The position numbers and the translations under genes were made by a program. Source: Hymenopus coronatus (lineage: Eukaryota > Arthropoda > Insecta > Mantodea > Hymenopodidae). From it: a stretch of 64,000 nt of DNA. Location of the stretch: the NCBI GenBank assembly GCA_030762935.1, contig CM060900.1, forward strand, positions 286,892,784-286,956,783, read 5' to 3'. The notes under the pieces are model-generated. The model was not told where the DNA came from, did no database searches, and saw nothing but the letters and a program-made list of their open reading frames with translations. Below are positions 1-10,667 of the stretch, in pieces; position 1 is the stretch's first letter; each line of letters opens with the position of its first letter.

Positions 1-360
1 TTTAAAAGTTCAAATATCTTAACTGTCACATGCATATATATTTATGAGAGTGTAAAGCAAATTTTACAAGATCTAGATGTATCCAAAAATAGTAATATAT
101 ATATTTATATATTTTGAGAAACAATGACGACTATTACAGAACAGCACTTAGAGGTACATTAAATAATTGAGACTTGGATAGCTTGGGAAAAGAATTATAT
201 AACAGATTACGAAAAGAAATAAAAGAAATTCGTAACACTAAAGTGGCTCTATCCACAATAAAAAAATATTTAATTGAGAATGCATATTACAGCATGGAAG
301 AGTACAAATGTAAATTGTAAATACACATTGTAATCATATACATAAATTTAAACATTGACT
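1..360 (+). pseudogene. LINE-E copy 1, 3' end of reverse-transcriptase ORF
   Basis: This is the 3' tail of a non-LTR retrotransposon. Read in the plus direction it gives broken fragments of the C-terminal region that follows the reverse transcriptase, with a short run resembling YNKLPKEIKEIRN near 185-235 and a closing stretch like LIENAYYSMEEYK near 270-310. The same segment recurs at about 1310-1625 in the second copy, which is how it was recognised. Only the last part of the element lies in the window, and it may continue beyond the left edge. Several stops interrupt it. The clade is of the CR1/Jockey kind judging from the companion copy. Confidence 0.6.
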
Positions 361-419
361 TGTCCTTTATTGTACATTTTAAAGGATGAATAAAATGACT
401 TATGACTTAAATAAGTTAT

Positions 420-1640
420 GAAAGAGATAAAAATTGACATTGCTAAAGTGCTGACACAAATTACAAATGCATCATTAAATCAAGAGATGTTTCCAGATGT
501 TTTAAAGAAAACAGCTGTAAGGCCATTATTTAAACAAAACGGAGACAGAATGGATAAAGAAAATTATAGGCCAATTACATTATATTCTACTATATAAAAA
601 TAATGGAAGGTGTATTTTTAAATCAACTGCAAAACTTTTTTGTTAAATTAAACATAATATCAGAATGGCAATTTGGGTTTTAGAAGAAGAAATTGACAAT
701 CAGTGCAATCAGTAAGGTAAATAATTACATAATTGAAGCTTTAAATAAACAGGAGAAGGTAATAGCTATTTTTTGGACTTATCAAAGACTGTGTAAATAA
801 GAGATACTGATAGGCAAATTAGAAAATTATGGGTTCTGTGGATTGGCCCAAAAATTGGTCAGTTCATATGCTAAAAGCAGAATGCTGAGCATCAAAATAG
901 ATCATAGAAGTAGTACTGGTATTGTAAAAAATATAAATCAAATTTCCAACTGTTTGGCAAGGAATATCGCAAGGCTCAAAATTAGTTCCGTTTTTGTTTG
1001 GAATATGTATAAAAAATATTTTTGAATTGGTCCAAAGAAATGAATATATAGCAATTAGTTATGCAGATGACATGACAGTAGTAATTGAGGGTGTCAGCTG
1101 CTGAGGTAGAATTAAAAACAAATGAGTTAATGAAAAAAATAAAACCATTTTACATGAACTTGAACATGATATAAAATACTAAAAGACAGCCTTCATAAAT
1201 TTTGACTTAAAAATTGTAGTTGAAAGTTGAAAAGATGTTTAATTACAAAAGAAAGCAGTAGAATAATAGGTAACGTAAATAGTAAACCACATGCAGATTA
1301 ATGTTTAAACAATTTGGTATGCTGACTGTTCTTTGCATATATATATTTATGAAACTGTAAAACATCTTTTACAAGAAAATTAACCAGAAATTATGGTATA
1401 CATATAATTTAAGAAACAATTATGATTATTTCAGATTGGCAATTAGTGGCACATTAAGCAGACATTGTATAAAAATATGGAAAAAGAACTTTTATAATAA
1501 GCTACCTGAAGAAATAAAACTGTTAAAAAATATGGTTTAACTATGAAAGTGGTGAACAGGTACTTGATGATAAATGCGTTTTATAATCTGGAGGAATTTA
1601 AGTGCAAGCATTTAATTAAGGAATGTTTACATTAATGAAA
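420..1640 (+). pseudogene. LINE-E copy 2, reverse transcriptase relic
   Basis: A decayed reverse transcriptase of a CR1/Jockey-like non-LTR retrotransposon, which would copy its own mRNA into DNA at a nicked target. RT blocks appear in order across several frames: RPLFK...KENYRPITL (about 510-580), a stretch like QFGFRKKKSTISA (about 665-705), a block resembling DLSKAFD (about 770-795), a degraded GVPQG-type block (about 955-985) and YADDM (about 1060-1075), the catalytic motif C with both aspartates kept. The C-terminal part resembles copy 1. Stops and frameshifts are frequent, and no ORF longer than 60 codons survives. The endonuclease domain is missing, so the copy is 5'-truncated, as LINE insertions usually are. 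Confidence 0.75.
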
Positions 1641-3705
1641 GATAAATTGAAAAATTATAAAAATGGGTTTGTGTTAGAACGGCTTATGTAGAAAGAGAGT
1701 AAATATTGTTAACATATTTTGTAGTAAGAAAGTAATTATTAAGTAATGTAGGTATTAGTTGGTCAAGGCAGGTAGAGTCCTGTACCAGAGAGTGCCACTT
1801 GTACATGTAATGACTTCCCTGTACAGTCCAGTTGGGAAAGACAAGCAATAACTCATGATGGCATTTCCCTTGTTTGTGTTAAAATTGTGTACATATTCAT
1901 ATCATAAGCAATCAAATATATTCTCAAATCCATTATAATACAATAAATTTGTACATCTCTTTCAATCTCTCACGTGCTTGGCATTATTCCGTGATATCTC
2001 CCTTACTTGCCATGTTGATCTCCAATCCAGTGGCCATTTCTTCTCCCATACAGCATTGCTGTCGAATCCTGGATTGATTAAAATCCTTTCCTTTTCTCTT
2101 TTGATTAGTACATCTCTATTTCAACATGTTTCTTAAATGTTGTTCCAGTCATTTGCTGTTATTGGTCCAATAGCATTCTAAGAAACTATGCTCTTTGAGC
2201 CACTACATCAGAGCGTTCTTTCAGTAAGATGTGTTTATCTTTACACTTTTTCAATTTAAATATTTTCCTAAGCTTTTCTTGACATCCAAAGAAATTATTT
2301 TCCTTCTTGCAAAATTTCAATAATTTTTGCAGAATAGGGATTTCTTTTTAGCTACATAATGTTCCTGATATTTTCTTCTAATGACACACTCGACTATATC
2401 GTCTAAAACAACTTTGTTGCAAGAGGTTTACCAATCTTGTAAGGTAATGTAATTTTGCTTGTCCCACTTGCTTCAAGCCTTTCTGAGCTTGCATGTCATT
2501 GTCTTATTCTAACATCAAGTGGAAACAACAAGTTTAATAGTATTAGTAATAGGTATTTTCTGTTCTTCTTTCTTCTCTTCGTCACAAATCTTAAGAACAT
2601 TACAAATATCATGCTTTGCATTCCATCAGTCACTGAATACTACGCATGTGCTAGTGAAGTAAACCACACTGTACATCATTTCATGACGTATGCGTGAAGT
2701 CTTATTGCCTCATCACATTAGTTTGCCTGTTCTCCCCTCCAACTGCAGGACTGCACTGGCCTTGACCAGCTTATACATAAAGGTTGTAAGAAATGTATTT
2801 GTTAACAACTATTGTTATGCAGGTGCTTAGTGTATTGCTGAACTTGTGATCTATCCTATGTAGTTGGAATATATGGATAAATAAATCTTAAAAAAAAAAA
2901 AACTTAGAACCTTGAGGTATTCCCAATACTTCACACAAACAGTAGGTGATTTATATGAACCTCTCCTGTTTCCATATATATGATAAATTTTGTATTGCTA
3001 TGTCTACTTAAGAAAGATTCAGTAATTCAAGTACCATTGCATGCATTCACTATATTTAATCATACTTCAATAGAACTTTATTTATGCAAACAAATGCTTA
3101 ACTTAGATTACAAAATATTCCAATGGAGTTTGTTGAAAAACAGGAGTAGAACATTGAGTATAGGGAAGATTCATTCAAAATGAAGCTATGGTGTCACAGA
3201 TGTAGAATATCATTAACATTTATATAATTACTAATCTTGTCAGCATAAAATATTAAAGAATTTTTAAACTATTATCTATAGAAACAGACCTTTACATTCT
3301 CAATATTTTGTCTATCTTTTTTTTAAAAATTAGGATGACTTTGCTGGTTTTAAAATCACACTCCTAAAAGGTAAATCAAATAAATTACTGGTTTAACAAT
3401 AAATCAGCACATTGGCTTAAAATAGTTCTTGGAATTTCATCTCAACCAGAAGACAATTTATAGCCCAAATTTGTCTTAATTTTCAATGCCTCATCTTCAG
3501 TAAACTCAAGAATGTATATTTTGTGAGAAATAATATCAATGCTATAAGTTCATCATTAGCTTCTGAATTACTTATACTGGGCATTAATTTCATGGGAGCT
3601 TCGTTGAAAATTCTACTCATTCTTTGGAAACTATGTAAAGATCATTACGAGCACAATCAATATTTATAACAATATTATAATGTTTGCTAATATTAGAAAT
3701 GCAGT
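1641..3705. other. No gene recognised; AT-rich sequence
   Basis: No coding signal was identified. An A-run at 2890-2902 is preceded by AATAAA at 2879-2884, which looks like the polyadenylated 3' end of a retroposed sequence on the plus strand, but its body was not identified. Short ORFs at 2455-2697 and 2980-3183 show no recognisable motif. Confidence 0.4.
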
Positions 3706-4665
3706 TGCAGTGGTAGGGTTATGTAGAGGTTGTTATGAGTGTAGTTTCTTTCCGCTGTTGGCGGTAAAGTTGCCTTGCCCCATCCACTTCAACAATAAGT
3801 TTATTTCAGTAGATTTTACAGTTGGGTTCGTTGTGGTAATGCCTCAGCTACCTGTATGAAGATTATTAATTTTATTTGTTTTATTTGTACTGCAAGGGCT
3901 TTCTCAAAAGGTCGTAGAGTGAAGGGATAGCCAATCTATTGAAGATTTCTTTTCAAATATGTTTATTTCGTTTCAGTTTGATGTAAATGCAAAATGGCTT
4001 TAACACAGTTTAAAGCAGGATTTATTTTCATTGAATTTTACTTTCTCCAGTAGTTACGTGAAGATCATTCCATATGTTATAGAATTACAATGTACCCATA
4101 TTAGTTGCATATATACAAGTTTTGTTACATAATTATCTTTTCACGACGTGATTAAATGTAGTGTTGGTTTTAAATCATACTATCCAACGGTACCTTCCTC
4201 TCAGCATGGCTCTTTTGTAAGTTCAATAAATCTGACTAACTTGTTATGTTTCTATGGGAAAAAACAAAATTTCATCTCTTATACAATGAAAGCTGATTTC
4301 TTTTGTCTGATCTTATGAATCTTTTTGGCGTATGAATACCAGTGCACTTACAAATGTATACATATAATTATTCTGACTATAATTTACAAGATAATTATGC
4401 TTCCTTTCGGGCGTTTTTGCACAGAAAATAACTCTCCTTCATACAATTTCTGATTTAACCTAGATTTTTACATAATTGTTTCTGCTTTATGAGGATTACA
4501 AAAAGAAGTAAATGTTCTGATTCGGACATTTTCCGTGCATAAGCAAAATATGTAACAATAGTAGGTTTTCTGACTTATCTAGAGTATTTTTAAACTCCAA
4601 TAATACTCAGTTTTAATTACTTCTAAATGATAATACTTCATGCTTATGTGGATTCTTGTGTTGCA
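3706..4665 (-). repeat. 3' LTR of the gypsy-type element
   Basis: This repeat matches 8160-9126 along its whole length with scattered substitutions and small indels, including a short insertion near 4600-4612. In element orientation it begins TGCAACAC at 4665 and ends CACTGCA at 3706. It is AT-rich with no ORF of note. Confidence 0.88.
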
Positions 4666-4977
4666 AATGCTCTTATATTCACATGCCTTTTTATGTTAAG
4701 AAAATAAATAGTTTAGCACAAGTAATTCAATAAACATAATAGATAAAGTTTTCACATTCTTAGAATAAAAAGAATGGGAATATAAATCCCCTGCAAAATT
4801 CATTTCCCATAACACAAATATTTAAGTACATTAGATAAATGATTAATAACATATCATAATTACAAATTATGCATGTATTCTGAGTTATGTTTTTGCTTAC
4901 AGTACTCATAAAGCTTTGCCTATGCAAATTTTCATTTTAAGCCATTCTTCAGTTAATTGCTTTCTTTTCTTTTCTTT

Positions 4978-5008
<31 letters not shown>

Positions 5009-5309
5009 GTCTTCCTTTCTTTCTTTTTTTTCAAAAGTTTTCTGGTCATACTCTAATATATAACAATATATAATATTTTATATATTTGTGATTTGATTTA
5101 CATGGGCTCACAATTTAATTAAATACACATTTAAATACAATAACAGCTTAATTAGCTGAATTATTTATATTATTTGGTGTTCCTTAACCACACAATTTGT
5201 AATTAAGTTTATGGGTGTTAATTAATGAAGTAATGGGTGATAGCTATGGATGTAAGTGTTAGTATTTGTTTTGGGATGCTTGACAGCAGAGGTATATGTT
5301 TACATTATC
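4666..5309. other. Internal 3' untranslated part of the LTR element
   Basis: This lies between the integrase relic and the 3' LTR. It holds a (CTTT)n microsatellite at 4960-5031. No clear polypurine tract was found next to the LTR boundary at 4666, only moderately purine-rich sequence. Confidence 0.5.
4960..5031 (+). repeat. (CTTT)n microsatellite
   Basis: A run of CTTT units with a few interruptions, lying inside the LTR element. Confidence 0.9.
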
Positions 5310-5812
5310 TTATTTCTCAGAAAGGACAAAGATTGCAGTTACAGTACCTTCCATATAGGTTTCCATTTTCATTGATAATTTCTAATGTGTGATTACCAAA
5401 TGTTTTACTTATTAAGGAAGGTCCTGCATACAGCAATTTCATTTCAGAGGTTAATTTTCTTGCTGCATTAGACGAATTTCTTTTCCTGACAAAAACTTTG
5501 TCATGTAACTGGGGGTTCCATTTACATTTTCTCCTTTTAACTTTGCTTTTTCTTTTCTCGGAACTGGCGAAAATGTATTAATAAGCCATTTCACATTTTC
5601 CACCCTCTGTTAATTCACAGTATTTAGGAATAGGGTATTGGTGTTGTCCCAAGCATAAATTTGGCTGGGGTGAATCCTGTTATGTTATTTTTTGTGTAGT
5701 TGAGTAAGTCTTCTATTTTCTGACAATGTTTTACCCAACCTCAGTGGTTCTTGTGATACATAAGCCGGAAGTAAAGAGTCACATCTTTTAAGGCATGCTC
5801 TGTAGGGTTCCC
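5310..5812 (-). pseudogene. Integrase C-terminal part of the LTR element
   Basis: Integrase inserts the cDNA into the host genome. The relic starts in the late catalytic core, at a GNPxEHxLK-like block near 5812-5790 that is normally followed by the catalytic glutamate helix, then HKNHxGWVKH near 5755-5730 and ITGFTPAKFMLG near 5690-5655, a hallmark of Ty3/gypsy integrases. It then runs into the C-terminal domain, with KVFVRKRN near 5510-5485 and a stretch like ISKTFGNHTLEIINENG near 5405-5355. At least two frame changes and several stops break it. The upstream zinc finger and the first catalytic aspartates are gone, because the deletion joins this piece directly to the start of reverse transcriptase. 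Confidence 0.75.
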
Positions 5813-6015
5813 ACTTGGATTACTTTGTCAGCCAGTTTACGAATGGAGTTCAGGATGTGTCTACATTTATGTGTATATGGATTCGCTCCCTTTACTGTAA
5901 AAGTGTGAACATATTTATTACATAAATCTGGTTTTTCTGAGAAAACCTTTTGGTAACGTTGCAAAATTTGAAATAAGCCATCTTTTTTGCGAAGCGTTAA
6001 TGCCATGACATTCAT
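5813..6015 (-). pseudogene. Reverse transcriptase N-terminus of the LTR element
   Basis: About 60 codons with the pre-RT pattern of Ty3/gypsy polymerases: a YQKVFSEKPDLC block, then HTFTVKGANPYTHKCRHI, then LADKVIQ. Normally the palm domain with the YxDD motif would follow. Here the sequence switches within a few codons to integrase, so the fingers, palm, thumb and RNase H domains are all deleted. The frame is open from 6015 to about 5815. Confidence 0.75.
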
Positions 6016-6170
6016 CTAGTTTCCTTGCTAGGATTTCTGGGTAATGGTTTTCCATCTCATTTTTCTCATCTTCTTTTTTTGAGCTTATTTAGGGAAGTGC
6101 CATAATAATAATAATTTTCTTTGCATTCTATGCAATCATAGGTGCCATTTCTTTTATTTTCATTGTAAAT

Positions 6171-6700
6171 TCATTCGGCATCTTTCATGCTTACTTTAGT
6201 TATACCATGACTCTTGTCAATGTTTACATACTTGACAAAGAAGCTTTCTTCTTGCATTTTTATCTCATTGGAGCTTTTATTTATTAAGTAGTTATTTTCT
6301 TCTTCCAGCAATGGGAAAGAAGTTACCGCTTCTTCAGTTTCAACTATTACTCTGTGCCTCTTAAAAAAAAGTATACCCTTCCAATAATCTAGGATGTCAC
6401 TCCCTATAATAATATCTGCAATAAGCTTAGGTATTACCAGGACAATCGCCTCACTTGTTTTGTTCCCTAGTTTGATTTTTAGCATCACATGACGCTTTAC
6501 TCTCTCTCATTTCATGCCAATAGCAACACTGCAATGTACTCCACACACAGGAAGGAAATTTATTTTATTTGTTGTGCATAATTCATAAAATAGGATTTCT
6601 CCTTTATTTCAGTTAATGATTTTTCGCATTCTAACCTAAGATTTTCCTGATCAAAAGAATCACAATACTGGAAGTGGTACACAGTGTAGCATAATTACAC
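6171..6700 (-). pseudogene. Retropepsin-like protease relic of the LTR element
   Basis: An aspartic protease that would process the Gag-Pol polyprotein. The best preserved part is the ORF 6488-6171, with VMLKIKLGNK followed by VIPKLIADIIIGSDILDYW, the second half of a retropepsin in which the IIIGSD turn precedes the C-terminal helix. Further upstream (about 6560-6490) a block like LPVCGVHCSVAIG continues the fold in another frame. The active-site D-S/T-G was expected near 6640-6680, but the sequence there is too degraded to point to it. Stops separate the pieces, so the enzyme is not functional. Confidence 0.6.
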
Positions 6701-6722
6701 ATTGGTTGTAAATGAGTCCAAT

Positions 6723-6945
6723 TTACACTTTAATTGCTTCACTAAGTAATAAATTACCTGGACATGTTTCCCAGGGTATGTTGCTTACATCATCAACAGA
6801 TTTCGACTGGCCGGCCTGTTGTTGATATTTCTTGTGGACTCCTCTCCGTTCTCTGGTGGCTGATAAATGAACTTGTAGACGGGTAGCCATCAGCGGGAAT
6901 TCCAAAATTCATAAGGCTATGTTTGTGCTTCAAAATAAACATCTT
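6723..6945 (-). pseudogene. Gag C-terminal remnant of the LTR element
   Basis: A 60-codon open stretch between the protease and coiled-coil pieces. It is rich in Arg, Gln and Ser, consistent with the nucleic-acid-binding tail of a Gag protein. No intact CCHC knuckle was found. The assignment rests mainly on position in the element. Confidence 0.35.
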
Positions 6946-7065
6946 TTCCCATATGTTTAATTCTAGCGGTTGCTGTACTGATTTTAATAAGTGGACATTA
7001 TCTTTGATTCTACGATATATTCAAGTATTTTGGTTTATAATTCTTTCTTTATTTCAGCCTGACTA

Positions 7066-7572
7066 CTAGGCTATTTTATTTCCTAGTTGGCTTTCTATTT
7101 CTACCATTTGGGTTTTTACATTTCCTATTTCTAGTTCTATTTTGCTAGGTACATTTTCTATTTTAGTTTCTACTCCTATTGTTTTGCCTTCCAAGCCCTC
7201 TACTTGGTTTACCCTTTTAGTTTCTACACCTGTTATCTTGCTTTCCATGCCCTGTACATGATTTCCTAATTTAGTTTCTACATCTGTTATCTTGCTTTCG
7301 AAGCTCTCTACTTGATTTCGTATTTTGGTTTCTACACCTGTTATCTTGCTTTCCAAGCCCTCTACTTGATTTCCTATTTTGGTTTCTACACCTGTTATCT
7401 TTCTTTCCAAGCCCTCTACTTGATTTCCTATTTTGGTTTCTACATCTGTTATCTTGCTTTCGAAGCTTTCTACTTGATTTCCTATTTTGGTTTCTACACC
7501 TGTTATCTTGCTTTCCAAGCCCTCTACTTGATTTCCTATTTTGGTTTCTACACCTGTTATCTTGCTTTTCAA
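7066..7572 (-). pseudogene. Gag coiled-coil segment made of tandem 18-residue units
   Basis: An open frame of 168 codons lying where the N-terminal half of gag belongs. Residues 3-128 are seven tandem units of 18 residues with the theme SKITGVETKIGNQVEGLE, followed by a degenerate eighth unit and a short helical tail with IELEIGNVKTQMVEIESQL. The pattern of I, V and L at regular spacing with K/E elsewhere predicts a long amphipathic helix or coiled coil, as in the Gag leader of many arthropod LTR elements (a family comparison from memory). No capsid domain follows in frame; a stop at 7066 ends it and the sequence passes to the gag tail. The repeat is in frame throughout, so unit number could change without breaking the ORF. 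Confidence 0.7.
7189..7566 (-). repeat. 54-bp tandem repeat, seven units, in gag
   Basis: Seven consecutive 54-bp units, each 18 codons. Units 2-4 and 5-7 share the same order of variants (an ESFE ending, then a SKITDV start, then an ordinary unit), which suggests a later duplication of a 162-bp block. Confidence 0.9.
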
Positions 7573-7639
7573 GCCCTCTACTTCTTTCCTATTGTAGTTT
7601 TTAAGCTCTCGAACATCGGTGTGATGCTGTCAAGTAAGT

Positions 7640-8159
7640 TTGTATTTGCAGCCTCTGGTTTACATCCTGTGGGATGTTATGTATACCCTCACCTTGGCTA
7701 AGTATGCCATTATCTAGGATAAGGTCCGTGTTGACTTTCTGAATTTTCCTATCACTACGCAAAATCATGCACTTTGTTAATTGCTAGCCTACCAACTTAC
7801 TTGCAGTATATCTAGTTACACTTTGGTTCCTCGAGTTGGTTGGCTGATCTTCCTTGTTGAATGGATCCTAGGGTGTCCTGGTGCTTGGCATCATCGTTCA
7901 TGGAGAGATGGAAATGTTCCATATTGTCCTGAGGATTCTGCTGATGTTCAGGGAAGTCCTGCTGTCCTTCCTGGCGGTCCTCTTCTTCTGGCCGTCCTCC
8001 AGGTGGTTGTTCTCATCAGCATCCTTCCTCCTCTTGGGGTAGACCTCCGTTTAGGATCTGTCCTCTTCTTTACGAGAGCGCTCGTACACTCTCCTTGTGT
8101 TTCCAGGGTGACCTCAGTTTTAGGCTTTCCCGTCGAGCCCATTGCATTGGTGCGCCATA
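7640..8159 (-). pseudogene. Gag N-terminus and leader with primer-binding site
   Basis: This lies immediately inside the 5' LTR. Next to the LTR end, minus-strand TGGCGCACCAATGC (about 8157-8144) begins with TGG, as a tRNA-complementary primer-binding site should; the tRNA was not identified. An ORF starts with ATG at 8142 and runs 64 codons, rich in Arg, Lys and Thr, with an RRRGPPGR basic patch. A second ATG at 8158 lies in another frame. Downstream the reading frame breaks repeatedly until the coiled-coil segment. Gag would package the element RNA; this copy cannot encode a complete one. Confidence 0.45.
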
Positions 8160-9126
8160 TACAGCGGTAGGGTTATGCAGAGGTTGGTATGAGTATAGGT
8201 TCTTTCCACTGTTGGCTTACCTGTCATTGGTGGTAAAGTTGCCTCTGTACATCTGCTTCAACAATAAGCTTATTTCAGTAGATTTTACAACTGGGTTTGT
8301 TGTGGAAATGCTTCGGCTAGCCATATGAAGAATATTAATTTTATTTGTTTTATTTGTACCGCAAGAGCTTTCGCAAATATCATAGAGTGAAAGGATAGTC
8401 AATCTACTGAACTTATAAGGTAAGATTCTTTTCAAATATATATTATTTTGTTTCGGTTTGAAATAAACGCAAAATGGCTTTTGCGCAGTTTAAAGCAGGA
8501 TTTATTTTTGTTGAATTTTACATTTTCTCCATTACTTACATGTTGTAAAATTACAATGTACCCATATTAATTACCTATATACAAATTTTGTTATACAATT
8601 ATCTTTTTGCAACGTGATTCAGTTTAACATCAGCTTTAAATCATACTATCCAATGGCATCTTCCTCTTAGCGTGTCTTTTTTTGTAAGTTAATAAATCTG
8701 ACTAACTTGTTATGTTACTGTGGTAAAAAACAAAATTTTATCTCTTATACAATGAAAGTGGATTTCTTTTGTCTAATATTATTAATCCTTTTCGCGTATG
8801 GATACCAGTGCACTTACAAATGTATACATAAAATTATTCTGACTACAATTTACAACATAATTATACTTCCTTTTGGGCATTTCTACACATATAAATAACT
8901 CTCCTTCATACAGTTTCTGATTTAACTTAGATTTTTCCATAATTGTTTCTGCTTTATGAGAATTACATAAAGAAGTAAACATTCTGATTTGGACATTTTA
9001 CATGTATAAGCAAAATATGTAACATATTTATATAGTTATTTTTCTGACTTATGTAGGGTATTTTTAGCTTCCAATTACTTCTAAACGATAATGTTTATTC
9101 TTGCCTATGTGGATTTTTCCACTGCA
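8160..9126 (-). repeat. 5' LTR of the gypsy-type element
   Basis: Partner of 3706-4665. In element orientation it begins TGCAGTGG at 9126 and ends with CGCTGTA at 8160. It would contain the promoter and polyadenylation signal; no TATA box was assigned with confidence. Confidence 0.88.
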
Positions 9127-9240
9127 CAGTTTACCTTCCATCTAAAGCATGCATTTCAATATCTTTGTCATAAAATTCATATAAGTACAAAGCCCTTATC
9201 TCAAGATTATTTTTGCCTCAATTACAACACCTCTCTGAAT

Positions 9241-9294
9241 ATCATCATCACCATCATCATCACCATCACCACCACCACCACCACCACCACCACC

Positions 9295-9328
<34 letters not shown>

Positions 9329-9350
9329 TCATCATAATCATCATCATCAT
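9241..9350 (+). repeat. (CAT/CAC)n microsatellite
   Basis: A mixed CAT, CAC and ATC trinucleotide array of about 110 bp just outside the LTR element. Two frames across it stay open only because of the repeat (poly-His and poly-Thr/Ile), so they are not genes. Confidence 0.95.
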
Positions 9351-9526
9351 AGGAAGAAGAATCTGATGATGATAGCTAACAAGAGTAAAATTCATGAAAG
9401 GAAAGAAGTCCTGGCTTTGTGGGGCACACAGAAGTTTAATAACCCTAAAATAACTTCAAAAGTGAGAAATCCAGGCACTCACTTCAAAGAACACAGGAGG
9501 AATATAAAGGCATACAGATTATCACA

Positions 9527-9575
9527 TAGCCACACTGTGGCTGAGTGGTTAGACCATTTGCCTTTCACTAAGGCA
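9527..9575 (+). repeat. SINE-A head fragment
   Basis: The sequence around GTGGCTGAGTGGTTAGACCA matches the A-box end of the tRNA-derived SINE-A seen complete at 29009-29261. It breaks off after about 49 bp, exactly where mariner M1 homology starts. Confidence 0.65.
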
Positions 9576-10667
9576 TTAAATAATTCCATTTGAAAGGCTT
9601 AATGCCTAAAGAAATCAAGGAGGAAATGGACAGTACATTGAAAGACTCTGCCCCTTCATATTCAATGGTTAAAAGGTGGTATGCAGAGTTTAAAATGGGA
9701 CTACGATCACTAGTGATGAGTCTCACTCTGGATGCCCTGTAGAAGTGACAACTCCAGAGATCATTGAAAAAAATCATTGTTTAGTACTGGAAGACTGCAG
9801 ATTAAGGTTGTTTGAGATAGATGAGGCTGTAAAAATATCAAAAGAATGTGCAGGTAATATTTTAAGTAATGTTTTGGGCTTTTACATGGTCTGTGCAAGA
9901 TGGGTGTCGCGTTTGATGACATCTGATCAAAAGTTGCAAAGAAAAACTGTGTCTGTTAAAAATGTGGAGCTCTACCATAAGAATCCCAGTGAATTTTTGA
10001 GATGGCTTAATACCAAGGATGAAACTTATATTCTCACTGCACTCCAGAAAGTAAACCACCGTCAAAACAGTGGATTGCGCCAGGTGAACCAACTCCAAAA
10101 AGGGCAAAGTCAATTTTGTCAGCTAACAAGGTTATGGAGAGTATTTTCTGGGATGCACAGGGAATTATTTTTGTTGATTACTTGGAAAACATTAAAAGTA
10201 TCACTGGTGATTCTTACGCAAGCTTAACTGCAATGTTTGAGTGATGAGGTGAAAAGAAAATGAGCTCATTTGGTAGAAAAAAAAAATCTTGTTTCATCAT
10301 GACAAAGCTCTGTCCCGTTGTTCAGTCATTGCATTGGGAAAAATGTGTGAACTAAAGTTTGAATTGCTTGAACATCCACCCTATTCACCAGATCCAGTAT
10401 CCAGTCTCTACCAACTGTTCCCAAACCTCAAAAAATGTCTTGGAGGATGAATATTTCACACCAACGAGGAGGTTATTGATGTGGTAAACAGCTATTTTGA
10501 GGACCTTGATAAATCACATTACAGAGAAGCTTCAACTAAATTAGAACACTGATATGACAAATGGATTAGCCTTTCTGGATATTATGTTGAATATTTTGAG
10601 AAATAAGGCCTTTTTTTTTTTAATGCTGCATTCATTGAGAGGCCCAGGACTTATCAGCCGATCCTCA
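9576..10667 (+). mobile_element. Mariner M1, 5'-truncated, transposase pseudogene
   Basis: A mariner-type (D,D34D) transposase relic, collinear with M2 at 23545-25012. It lacks the 5' inverted repeat and the first dozen or so codons. The best open frame is 9745-10227, with the second helix-turn-helix region and the WVSRLMTSDQKLQRK linker; the first catalytic aspartate survives in KDET near 10015. Later blocks FHHDKAL (about 10295-10315, second Asp), PPYSPD and NEEVIDVVNSYFEDLDKSHYRE follow in shifted frames. The third catalytic Asp is lost: the block normally reading APSDY reads VSSLY here. The 3' inverted repeat is present at about 10640-10667 and is followed by TA. Confidence 0.8.

Larger units (their letters stand above)
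3706..9126 (-). mobile_element. Defective Ty3/gypsy-type LTR retrotransposon
   Basis: A minus-strand LTR retrotransposon of about 5.4 kb. Two long direct repeats (3706-4665 and 8160-9126) flank relics of gag, protease, the start of reverse transcriptase and the end of integrase, in the order expected for Ty3/gypsy. The LTR ends read TG...CA in element orientation, except that the inner end of the 5' LTR reads TA, one mutation. A 4-bp target duplication, CAGT, sits at 3702-3705 and 9127-9130. Most of RT, all RNase H and the N-terminal half of integrase are deleted near 5800, and the capsid part of gag is largely missing. It is non-autonomous, but its LTR and TSD structure is complete. The two LTRs differ by substitutions and small indels, so the insertion is old. 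Confidence 0.88.

Noticed and set aside
7312..7701. 129-codon plus-strand ORF with repeated ISYFGFYTCYLAFQALYL units
   Set aside because: It is the antisense of the 54-bp gag repeat on the minus strand; a triplet-multiple repeat opens other frames too.
7781..8170. 129-codon plus-strand ORF
   Set aside because: Antisense of the gag leader inside the LTR element, with no domain; it ends at the LTR border.
9091..9593. Two overlapping plus-strand ORFs rich in His or Thr/Ile
   Set aside because: They stay open only because they cross the (CAT/CAC)n microsatellite; they also run into a SINE head and the mariner.
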